Positions 1 through 5,038 of a stretch of 5,038 nucleotides of DNA are shown here, piece after piece. The stretch's first letter is position 1, and each line of letters opens with the position of its first letter. The stretch is taken from positions 1 to 5,038 of the forward strand of contig ONPH01000096.1 in the NCBI GenBank assembly GCA_900319655.1, given 5' to 3'. The position numbers and the translations under genes are program-made. This DNA comes from an uncultured Eubacteriales bacterium. GTDB lineage: Bacteria; Bacillota; Clostridia; Oscillospirales; Acutalibacteraceae. Below the pieces are notes generated by a model. That model made no database searches. It had not been told where the DNA came from and was given only the letters and a program-made list of their open reading frames with translations.

Positions 1-70
1 TGTGAAATTCCCCTGTCAGGGGAAATGTCGCGTAGCGACAAAAGGGTTGCCGTCCGGCTACGGACGCCCG
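1..70 (+). repeat. Three-stem-loop module (copy 1)
   Basis: Three hairpins follow one another closely. The first is TTCCCCTG/CAGGGGAA at 8-24 around a single central base. The second is TGTCGC/GCGACA at 26-40 with loop gta. The third is CGTCCG/CGGACG at 51-66 with loop gcta. The whole 70 bp recurs, perfectly identical and inverted, at 4435-4504. By comparison with that copy, the module sits inside the loop of the larger GGGGCGGAC...GCCCG hairpin, whose left arm would lie just outside this window. Function is unknown. The compact GC-rich stem-loops resemble REP-like elements, but no mobilising gene is visible here. Confidence 0.8.
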
Positions 71-270
71 GGAAACGTGTGCCGTGATTACCGTACAATC
101 CGATTTTATCACGATAAACGAACGTAAAATTCAGCACACAAAACGTTTATATATATCAAATGATATGTTCCTGTCCTGCGGGCGGACATTTCAGTCCGCC
201 CCTACGGTGTAAATTAAATGTATGCGTGATGGGGGAGCCTTTAAACTATCAACAAACGTTTCCGTTAAAT
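1..270. repeat. Left copy of a modular hairpin repeat element, truncated by the window edge
   Basis: This non-coding segment shares ordered blocks with the complete element at 4253-4706. Positions 66-143 match 4321-4398 with 5 differences in 78 bp and no gaps. Positions 194-231 match 4508-4545 exactly over 38 bp. Positions 1-70 match 4435-4504 exactly, but in inverted orientation. Positions 247-261 match the right end of the other copy at 4664-4678. A GGGCGGAC/GTCCGCCC hairpin with a 6-nt loop (atttca) lies at 180-201. The true left end lies upstream of base 1. The right boundary, about 261-270, is estimated from where similarity stops. Relative to the complete copy it lacks the TGACAGCC hairpin and an intact right terminal inverted repeat. 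The element ends a few bases beyond the stop codon of the minus-strand regulator gene. Confidence 0.85.
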
Positions 271-274
271 TTCC

Positions 275-490
275 TTATTCCTTATTTATTACTTTTTCTA
301 TACCCAAAACGTAATCCGCCGAAACGCGGTACAGACAGCACAGGGCTATCAGGTGCTTGATAGGGAGGTCACGCTTGCCGTTTTCGTACTTGCTGTACTG
401 CTCCTGACGGGTGTGGAGAATGAACGCTATCTGCTCTTGGGTGTAGCCGTGCTCAATTCGAAGTTCTCTTAAACGCTTATGATAATCCAT
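275..490 (-). CDS. Short Xre-family helix-turn-helix transcriptional regulator
   Basis: This 71-residue cytoplasmic DNA-binding protein is almost entirely one HTH_3/Xre (Cro/CI-type) domain. Residues 6-63 form the five-helix fold. YTQEQIA (16-22) is the first helix of the helix-turn-helix. The SKYENGKRDLP segment (33-43) is the family signature following the recognition helix. The segment ending ADYVLGI (58-64) is the typical domain end. There is no effector, dimerisation or peptidase domain, so it is a minimal member of the family. The ATG at 488-490 is preceded on the minus strand by AAGGTGA at good spacing. The gene faces away from gdhA, and its stop codon lies a few bases from the hairpin repeat. 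An inverted repeat over its own -10 box suggests autorepression (inference). Targets are unknown, and proximity is not evidence that it controls gdhA. Confidence 0.9.
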   Translation of the reverse strand: MDYHKRLRELRIEHGYTQEQIAFILHTRQEQYSKYENGKRDLPIKHLIALCCLYRVSADYVLGIEKVINKE

Positions 491-526
491 AATTTCACCT
501 TATTACTATCTGTATAATTTTACTTT

Positions 527-563
527 CAACATTATTATAACATGTTGATATGTCCAAATGCAA
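527..563 (-). promoter_or_regulatory. Candidate promoter and operator of the Xre gene
   Basis: On the minus strand a perfect -10 TATAAT occupies 534-539. A partial -35 TTGCAT lies at 558-563 with an 18-bp spacer. An inverted repeat CAACAT-N9-ATGTTG (527-532 and 542-547) is centred almost exactly on the -10 box, which is the usual arrangement for an autoregulating Xre/Cro-type repressor. The inner palindrome AACATGTT is at 539-546. The promoter is predicted from sequence, and operator function is inferred. Confidence 0.5.
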
Positions 564-737
564 CTAAAAGTTATGTTTAAAGTGCTGTGGAAAGAATGAG
601 AGCGAATTATACAAAAGATTTTAAACTGTATATCAAACGTTTATATTTGCATTTTTGACGTAAATTTACTGCCTTTTCCTGCAAAATCGGGCTAAAATTT
701 CGTAAAAAACGTTAAAATATGAAATATTTTTAAAAAA
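564..737. other. AT-rich intergenic spacer between the Xre gene and gdhA
   Basis: I see no gene in this stretch. It contains two perfect short palindromes, AAACGTTT at 635-642 and GTAAATTTAC at 660-669, about 26 bp apart centre to centre, which could be regulator sites. Runs of A near 700-738 could act as an UP-like element for the gdhA promoter. Nothing here resembles a known riboswitch or small RNA that I can identify. Confidence 0.5.
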
Positions 738-781
738 ACTTGCAAAAAGCACTTGCAAAAATTAATATAATATAGTATTAT
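738..781 (+). promoter_or_regulatory. gdhA promoter region with duplicated -35 motif
   Basis: An 11-bp direct repeat, acttgcaaaaa, occurs at 738-748 and 751-761. Each copy contains a TTGCAA -35-like hexamer (740-745 and 753-758). The first pairs with TAATAT at 763-768 and the second with TATTAT at 776-781, each with a 17-bp spacer. A perfect TATAAT is also present at 766-771 but has no well-spaced -35. Transcription probably starts around 775-790, leaving a leader of roughly 100 nt. Which start is used cannot be decided from sequence. Confidence 0.5.
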
Positions 782-789
782 AGTAACGT

Positions 790-835
790 TGTTGAAAGAA
801 ACGATTTTTGTTCCTGCAAATATCGCTGTTCAACA
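790..835 (+). promoter_or_regulatory. Possible stem-loop in the gdhA 5' leader
   Basis: TGTTGAA (790-796) can pair with TTCAACA (829-835). Inside it CGAT (802-805) can pair with ATCG (822-825). The stems are short and AT-rich with a large loop, no U-tract follows, and the element does not match a riboswitch class I recognise. It may be a weak leader structure or chance pairing. Confidence 0.25.
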
Positions 836-858
836 CCTTGAATTTGTTTATATTTTAA

Positions 859-2217
<1,359 letters not shown>

Positions 2218-2239
2218 TCTGATTTAATTTATATTTCGG

Positions 2240-2274
2240 CAGGGTACGGATGTAAAAATCCGTATCCTGTTTTT
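2240..2274 (+). terminator. Rho-independent terminator of gdhA
   Basis: A 12-bp stem with one G-U pair (2240-2251 with 2258-2269) closes a 6-nt loop and is followed directly by TTTTT, with further T-rich sequence to about 2283. It begins 22 bp after the gdhA stop codon. The form is textbook, and it separates gdhA from the downstream pair of genes. Confidence 0.92.
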
Positions 2275-2557
2275 GTCTGTTTTGGACAAAACCGTTATTG
2301 AAAATTTGTTATATTTAACGAGTGGATAATATGAGGTTTTGTGATATAATAGTTTATATAATAGTTGAAAATTGAAAGTTGAAAATTTCGGTCGAGAAGA
2401 TAGGTTTGCTGTACCGAAACGTTTAATTCCCGACTGAATTAATATTGTGCGAATTCAACTTTTCCAAACGCTCTGCATAATTATAAATTCGGAGCGTAAG
2501 CGACCCTTAACTTTACACTTTCAACTTTCCACTTTCAACTTTTTCAGGGGTGTTTTT
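2275..2557. other. Intergenic region upstream of the dockerin gene
   Basis: No gene is supported in these 283 bp. Candidate -10 boxes TATAAT occur at 2345-2350 and 2357-2362, but neither has a convincing -35, so the promoter of the dockerin/SGNH pair is only provisionally placed here. An AAACGTTT palindrome lies at 2417-2424. A small stem CGCTCTG/CGGAGCG (2469-2475 with 2490-2496) lies in the presumed leader. Most of the region from 2364 onward is a heptad-flanked repeat described separately. Confidence 0.5.
2364..2543. repeat. 180-bp segment bounded by inverted heptanucleotide repeats
   Basis: The left border is three tandem heptads (gttgaaa, attgaaa, gttgaaa; 2364-2384). The right border is five heptads on the opposite strand (aacttta, cactttc, aactttc, cactttc, aactttt; 2509-2543). 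The reverse complement of the right array matches the left array with a few substitutions. Inside, GGTCG (2390-2394) and CGACC (2501-2505) extend the inverted symmetry. The arrangement resembles a small non-autonomous element or a degenerate foldback, and it ends just before the dockerin gene's ribosome site. The function and mobility of this segment are unproven. Confidence 0.55.
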
Positions 2558-2944
2558 ATGAAAATTTTTAAAGGATTTACCACTGTAATTCTTTCTCTTA
2601 TTATATCTGTCTGTGTTATTTTTGCCGTTCGTGCTGTTGCAGATAATAAAACCGAATATATCCTCGGTGACGCGAATTCGGACGGTGTTGTTACGATTTC
2701 GGACGTCACGGCTGTGCAGATGGTCTTGGCGGATATCTCTGTGCCTGAGTTTAACGAAAAAGCAGGGGATATTGACGGAAACGGTCTTGACATAAATGAC
2801 GCGCATAATATTCAAAGGTATGTCGCTATGTATGAAGATTTGCTCGGGATAGGCGGGACGGTAACCGTTGCTGAGCCTACAACCCAAAAACCGACTTATG
2901 CGTATAAAACCGACCCGTATGAATTGCCGTTTATTCCCGATTGA
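2558..2944 (+). CDS. Small secreted dockerin-only protein (type I dockerin)
   Basis: The 128-residue precursor has a signal peptide: a Lys-containing start, a hydrophobic core at about residues 8-24, and probable cleavage after AVRAVA (23-28). The mature part of about 100 residues is a type I dockerin, the calcium-binding module that docks to cohesins on scaffoldins or at the cell surface. Repeat 1 is GDANSDGVVTISDVTAVQMVLA (37-58), with loop residues Asp38, Asn40, Asp42 and Asp49. Repeat 2 is GDIDGNGLDINDAHNIQRYVA (70-90), and its loop is one residue shorter than the canonical 12. A Pro/Thr-rich tail (about 105-128) follows. There is no catalytic or carbohydrate-binding domain, so a role as a small adaptor or competitor is inference. 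The ATG at 2558 is preferred because AGGGGTG lies at 2546-2552 and it opens directly into the signal peptide; an in-frame upstream ATG at 2447 would read through heptad repeats. It is followed 28 bp later by the SGNH-like gene. Confidence 0.85.
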   Translation: MKIFKGFTTVILSLIISVCVIFAVRAVADNKTEYILGDANSDGVVTISDVTAVQMVLADISVPEFNEKAGDIDGNGLDINDAHNIQRYVAMYEDLLGIGGTVTVAEPTTQKPTYAYKTDPYELPFIPD

Positions 2945-2950
2945 TTTAAA

Positions 2951-2971
2951 ATTGAAAATTGAGAATGGAAA
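2951..2971 (+). repeat. Three tandem heptads between the dockerin and SGNH-like genes
   Basis: Units attgaaa, attgaga and atggaaa fill almost the whole 28-bp gap and end one base before the next start codon. They resemble the left-border heptads at 2364-2384. The array supplies the only purine-rich sequence (gagaatgga) available as a ribosome site for the downstream gene. Confidence 0.55.
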
Positions 2972-2972
2972 T

Positions 2973-4160
2973 ATGACTAAATATTTATTAAGAACGGTCA
3001 AGTTAACATCTCTGCTTTTGATTGTGAGCTTGTTCACGCTGTTTTTGCAGAACTTTGTGCTCTGCCATATCGACCACAACAAGCTCAGGATTGACGGCTT
3101 TTACCTCGAGGACGAAAACTCTCTTGACGTTGTGCTGACAGGTGCGAGCGAGCTTTATACAGGCTTTTCTCCGGGGCTTGCCTATGAGAAGTTCGGCTTT
3201 ACAAGCTATCCGTACGCAACCGCCTCTGTAACCGCAGGCGCGGCTCTTACTCAGATTAAAGAGATTGAGCGCACTCAAAATCCTAAGCTGATTATGGTTG
3301 AGGTAAATCCGTTTATCTATCCCGATGACAGCAACGAGCACAACGAGGGAAGTATCAGAAAGTACATTGACGCCGTTCCGCTTGGTGAAAATAAACTTGA
3401 ATATATCGACAGGCTCAATCCCGAAAATAAAGAGGAATATGTTTTTCCGCTAATCAAGTACCATTCCTGCTGGGACGAGTACCCGGGCGGAATAAAATTC
3501 CTTGCGCCGCTTATCAGCCAGCATTTGAGGGGTTATACTCTGCTAAAGGGCTATAAATCGAACATCGGCAAGTGCGGTTATGATGAACAGTATCTTAACC
3601 AAAAGCTGGTAAATGACAGCACCGAGGCGGATTTAACGCCGTTTAGTGAGGAAAAGCTCAGGGAAGTTTTACAGTACTGCAAGGAGAATGAGATTAAAAT
3701 TGTCTTTTTCAGAGCTCCGCACCTTGAACGCGAGGTCGATTACGAGAGCTTTTGTATGACAAACAGGGCAGGGAAGATTATAAAATCCTATGGCTTTGAT
3801 TTCATCAACTTCGAGCGCGATCCCGTTACAATGAGCTATCCGCCTGAGCTTTACTACAATGTTCAGCACCTGAACGCCTATGGTTCGGCAAAGTTTACCG
3901 AGTATTTGGGCTCGATTATCAGGGATAAGTACGGTGTGGGGGAGACTGAGCTTTTCTCAGAGCAAAAGCGCTGTTGGGACGAGGCGGCTGACTATTACCG
4001 CAAGCTCTACAAAACCTGTGATGATTTGCTAAAGGAAACGCCCGTAGGCGCAGTCACGGTAATTGACGAGGCAAATCCTGAAAATAATAAAAACAACATT
4101 GAACTCGGTGAAGACCTTGAAGGAATGAATTTAATAAAAAAACATAACAGCACCGCATAA
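2973..4160 (+). CDS. Membrane-anchored SGNH-hydrolase/DltD-like protein
   Basis: The 395-residue protein has an N-terminal membrane segment (about residues 9-31) after a short Lys/Arg-containing leader. The body is therefore probably extracellular, the same layout as DltD. LDVVLTGASELYTGFSP (51-67) follows a predicted beta strand and matches the SGNH block I, with Ser59 as candidate nucleophile; GASEL resembles the DltD motif. PKLIMVEVNPF (104-114) and IKIVFFRAPH (241-250) look like core strands. HLNAYGSAKFTEYLG (299-313) is the usual C-terminal histidine block, with His299. The position three before this His, normally Asp, is Asn296. A poorly conserved tail of about 80 residues follows. Substrate is unknown; acyl or acetyl transfer or hydrolysis on surface glycans is inferred from the family. 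The start at 2973 is chosen because it opens directly into the membrane segment; its ribosome site is weak. Probably co-transcribed with the dockerin gene. Confidence 0.75.
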   Translation: MTKYLLRTVKLTSLLLIVSLFTLFLQNFVLCHIDHNKLRIDGFYLEDENSLDVVLTGASELYTGFSPGLAYEKFGFTSYPYATASVTAGAALTQIKEIERTQNPKLIMVEVNPFIYPDDSNEHNEGSIRKYIDAVPLGENKLEYIDRLNPENKEEYVFPLIKYHSCWDEYPGGIKFLAPLISQHLRGYTLLKGYKSNIGKCGYDEQYLNQKLVNDSTEADLTPFSEEKLREVLQYCKENEIKIVFFRAPHLEREVDYESFCMTNRAGKIIKSYGFDFINFERDPVTMSYPPELYYNVQHLNAYGSAKFTEYLGSIIRDKYGVGETELFSEQKRCWDEAADYYRKLYKTCDDLLKETPVGAVTVIDEANPENNKNNIELGEDLEGMNLIKKHNSTA

Positions 4161-4181
4161 AAATATTGCGGTGTTGCTTTT
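4148..4181 (+). terminator. Terminator hairpin overlapping the end of the SGNH-like gene
   Basis: CAGCACCGCA (4148-4157) pairs with TGCGGTGTTG (4167-4176), giving 10 bp with one G-U pair and a 9-nt loop that contains the TAA stop codon. TTTT follows after one base. The upstream side has a run of A (4135-4141), so the minus-strand reading also has a T-tract and the hairpin may work in both directions. The last coding residues, NSTA, are encoded within the stem. Confidence 0.7.
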
Positions 4182-4189
4182 AGATAATA

Positions 4190-4207
4190 TTGTTAAATAT
4201 TTAACAA
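4190..4207. other. Perfect 18-bp palindrome
   Basis: TTGTTAAATATTTAACAA is fully self-complementary about 4198/4199. It lies between the terminator and the repeat element, not in a promoter I can identify. It could be a protein-binding site for a dimer. Function is unknown. Confidence 0.5.
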
Positions 4208-4233
4208 AGTAGAGAAGAGCAGGTTGGAGTTGA

Positions 4234-4268
4234 GAGTTTAGAGTTTAGAGTTTAGAGTTTAGAGTTTA
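4234..4268 (+). repeat. Five tandem gagttta heptads at the left border of the 454-bp element
   Basis: Five exact copies of the 7-mer gagttta occupy 4234-4268. Two complementary copies (taaactc at 4691-4697 and 4698-4704) mark the other end of the element, so part of the array belongs to the terminal inverted repeat. Extra copies on the left could be slippage products. They also hide any target-site duplication. Confidence 0.85.
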
Positions 4269-4325
4269 ATTATTTTATTGAAACGTTTGTTGATAACCGT
4301 AGGGGCGGACCCGTGTGTCCGCCCG
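4253..4325 (+). repeat. Left terminal inverted repeat with short-loop hairpin
   Basis: Bases 4253-4310 are the perfect inverted partner of 4649-4706. The hairpin GGGCGGAC (4303-4310) / GTCCGCCC (4317-4324) encloses loop ccgtgt. AAACGTTT at 4281-4288 lies within the repeat. Confidence 0.9.
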
Positions 4326-4434
4326 GGAAACGTGTGCCGTGATTACCGTACAATCCGATTTTATCGAGATAAACGGACGTTTAATTCAGCACACAAAAAT
4401 ACATCTGAGATTATAATGTTTTGTTCCTGTCCCT

Positions 4435-4504
4435 CGGGCGTCCGTAGCCGGACGGCAACCCTTTTGTCGCTACGCGACATTTCCCCTGACAGGGGAATTT
4501 CACA
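4435..4504 (-). repeat. Three-stem-loop module (copy 2, inverted)
   Basis: It is an exact reverse complement of bases 1-70 over 70 bp. It sits within an expanded loop of an internal hairpin of the element, framed by CGGGCG on the left and GTCCGCCCCTAC (4508-4519) on the right. In the left-edge copy the equivalent internal hairpin (180-201) has only a 6-nt loop. Confidence 0.9.
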
Positions 4505-4545
4505 CGGGTCCGCCCCTACGGTGTAAATTAAATGTATGCGTGATG

Positions 4546-4570
4546 AGTGACAGCCCTTGCGGCTGTCATT
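4546..4570. repeat. TGACAGCC hairpin module inside the element
   Basis: TGACAGCC (4548-4555) pairs with GGCTGTCA (4561-4568) around loop cttgc, extendable by two weaker pairs to 4546-4570. It is absent from the left-edge copy, where similarity ends at 231. It resembles a terminator stem without a strong T-tract. Confidence 0.7.
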
Positions 4571-4633
4571 ATAGCAGACGTTTGTTCTCGTCCAAAGATT
4601 TAATTTAATTTGATAGCTTTAAATGAACGACCT

Positions 4634-4706
4634 CGGGCGGACATTTCAGTCCGCCCCTACGGTTATCAACAAACGTTTCAATAAAATAATTAAACTCTAA
4701 ACTCTA
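4634..4706 (-). repeat. Right terminal inverted repeat with short-loop hairpin
   Basis: The hairpin GGGCGGAC (4635-4642) / GTCCGCCC (4649-4656) has loop atttca, identical to that of the hairpin at 180-201. Bases 4649-4706 are the perfect complement of 4253-4310. Confidence 0.9.
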
Positions 4707-4725
4707 TCAGTAACCTTCTCCCCTC

Positions 4726-4770
4726 AATTATACAAAATATCCATTTTGTATAATTATTCTAAATTAGAAT
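4726..4770. promoter_or_regulatory. Two adjacent AT-rich palindromes upstream of the recombinase gene
   Basis: The first has perfect 13-bp arms (4726-4738 and 4743-4755) separated by atcc. The second is ATTCTAA/TTAGAAT around a single A (4756-4770). They lie 57-101 bp before the recombinase start. They could be operators, recombinase-binding sites or a weak structured terminator; the first has the size of a tyrosine-recombinase core site. No clear -35 could be assigned. TATTAT or TATATA at 4792-4800 is a possible -10. Confidence 0.5.
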
Positions 4771-4826
4771 TATACCCCTACCTTTTTGTGTTATTATATA
4801 AATATCAAAAATCAGAAGGTGATTTT

Positions 4827-5038
4827 ATGGCTGTTGATTTTCGTGACGAGTCGTTTCCTGTCTTAAAGGAATATTTAACTTATCAAGGAACCGTCCGGCA
4901 AAAATCAAAAAAAACCGTAAGCGAATACTTTTTGGATTTACGAATGTTCTTCCGTTATCTGAAACTCTATTATAAAATTGTTCCAAAAGACACTGAATTT
5001 GAAGAAATTGATATTAAAGATATTGATATTGATTTTCT
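4827..5038 (+). CDS. Tyrosine recombinase (Xer/phage-integrase family), N-terminal part
   Basis: The gene is cut by the window end after 70 codons of what is usually a protein of about 300-350 residues. The visible part, starting MAVDFRDESFPVLKEYLTYQ, matches the N-terminal SAM-like core-binding domain of XerC/XerD-type recombinases. The pattern KSKKTVSEYFLDLRMFFRYLKL (26-47) is the characteristic helix pair (KS..T...Y..DL..F.RYL). These enzymes cut and rejoin DNA at paired sites through a tyrosine in the C-terminal catalytic domain, which is not in view. The ATG at 4827 has a good ribosome site, AGAAGGTGA, at 4814-4822. Whether it is a chromosomal Xer protein or the integrase of a mobile element cannot be told. 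It lies 120 bp beyond the hairpin element, but there is no evidence that it moves it. Confidence 0.85.
   Translation, partial: MAVDFRDESFPVLKEYLTYQGTVRQKSKKTVSEYFLDLRMFFRYLKLYYKIVPKDTEFEEIDIKDIDIDF

Larger units (their letters stand above)
4253..4706. mobile_element. Complete 454-bp MITE-like modular hairpin element
   Basis: The ends form a perfect 58-bp inverted repeat (4253-4310 with 4649-4706). Counting the GGGCGGAC/GTCCGCCC hairpin at each end, which differs only in its 6-nt loop, the inverted ends reach 73 bp (4253-4325 with 4634-4706). The interior holds, in order, a 78-bp block shared with 66-143, an inverted copy of the three-stem-loop module (4435-4504), a 38-bp block identical to 194-231, and a TGACAGCC hairpin (4546-4570). 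No transposase is encoded. The open frame at 4278-4526 runs through the terminal repeat and modules and is not a real gene. Classification as a non-autonomous mobile element is inferred from structure; no target duplication can be defined. Confidence 0.75.

Noticed and set aside
1..270. CRISPR array suggested by repeated hairpin blocks
   Set aside because: The repeats differ in length and orientation and there is no regular repeat-spacer spacing or cas gene.
160..360. Plus-strand open frame of 66 codons
   Set aside because: It runs through the repeat element and then antisense to the 3' half of the well-supported Xre gene, and has no ribosome site.
2447..2557. Upstream ATG extending the dockerin protein by 37 residues
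   Set aside because: The extension translates heptad repeats and would bury the signal peptide; a good ribosome site precedes 2558.
2513..3082. Minus-strand frame of 189 codons opposite the dockerin gene
   Set aside because: Low-complexity basic sequence without domain features, crossing the dockerin gene and heptad repeats; the plus strand has a signal peptide and dockerin motifs.
4435..4504. Structured small RNA gene
   Set aside because: The three stems look RNA-like, but there is no promoter or T-tract and the block is a dispersed repeat, so a DNA repeat module is the safer call.

Overview
The window looks like chromosomal DNA of an anaerobic low-GC Firmicute, most likely a Ruminococcus-like member of the Oscillospiraceae. 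The grounds are the AT-rich intergenic DNA, strong Shine-Dalgarno sites, a type I dockerin protein, a clostridial-type hexameric glutamate dehydrogenase, and dispersed GC-rich hairpin repeats. This assignment is inferred from gene content; no marker gene is present.

Layout. Positions 1-270 are the right part of a modular, hairpin-rich repeat that is cut by the window edge. A short Xre-type regulator lies at 275-490 on the minus strand. A 395-bp AT-rich gap holds the divergent promoters. gdhA (886-2217) is monocistronic and closed by a strong intrinsic terminator (2240-2274). The next gap (2275-2557) contains a 180-bp segment bounded by inverted heptanucleotide repeats. Two co-directional genes follow: a 128-residue secreted, dockerin-only protein (2558-2944) and, 28 bp later, a membrane-anchored SGNH/DltD-like protein (2973-4160), which ends in a hairpin terminator. 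Positions 4253-4706 hold a complete 454-bp relative of the left-edge repeat with 58-bp perfect terminal inverted repeats. Two AT-rich palindromes then precede the start of a tyrosine recombinase gene (4827 to the window end).

How it fits together. GdhA is a housekeeping enzyme of ammonium assimilation/glutamate metabolism, and its promoter and terminator make it an independent unit. The dockerin and SGNH-like proteins are probably co-transcribed and both act outside the cytoplasm; a link to cell-surface or cellulosome-type glycan chemistry is inference. The recombinase has its own ribosome site and is only about 30% present.

The most unusual content is the repeat family. It is built from interchangeable modules: a GC-rich hairpin with either a 6-nt loop or a roughly 70-bp three-stem-loop insert, a 78-bp spacer, a 38-bp spacer, and heptad arrays at the borders. 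The two copies carry the three-stem insert in different hairpins and in opposite orientation. They bracket about 4 kb containing four genes.
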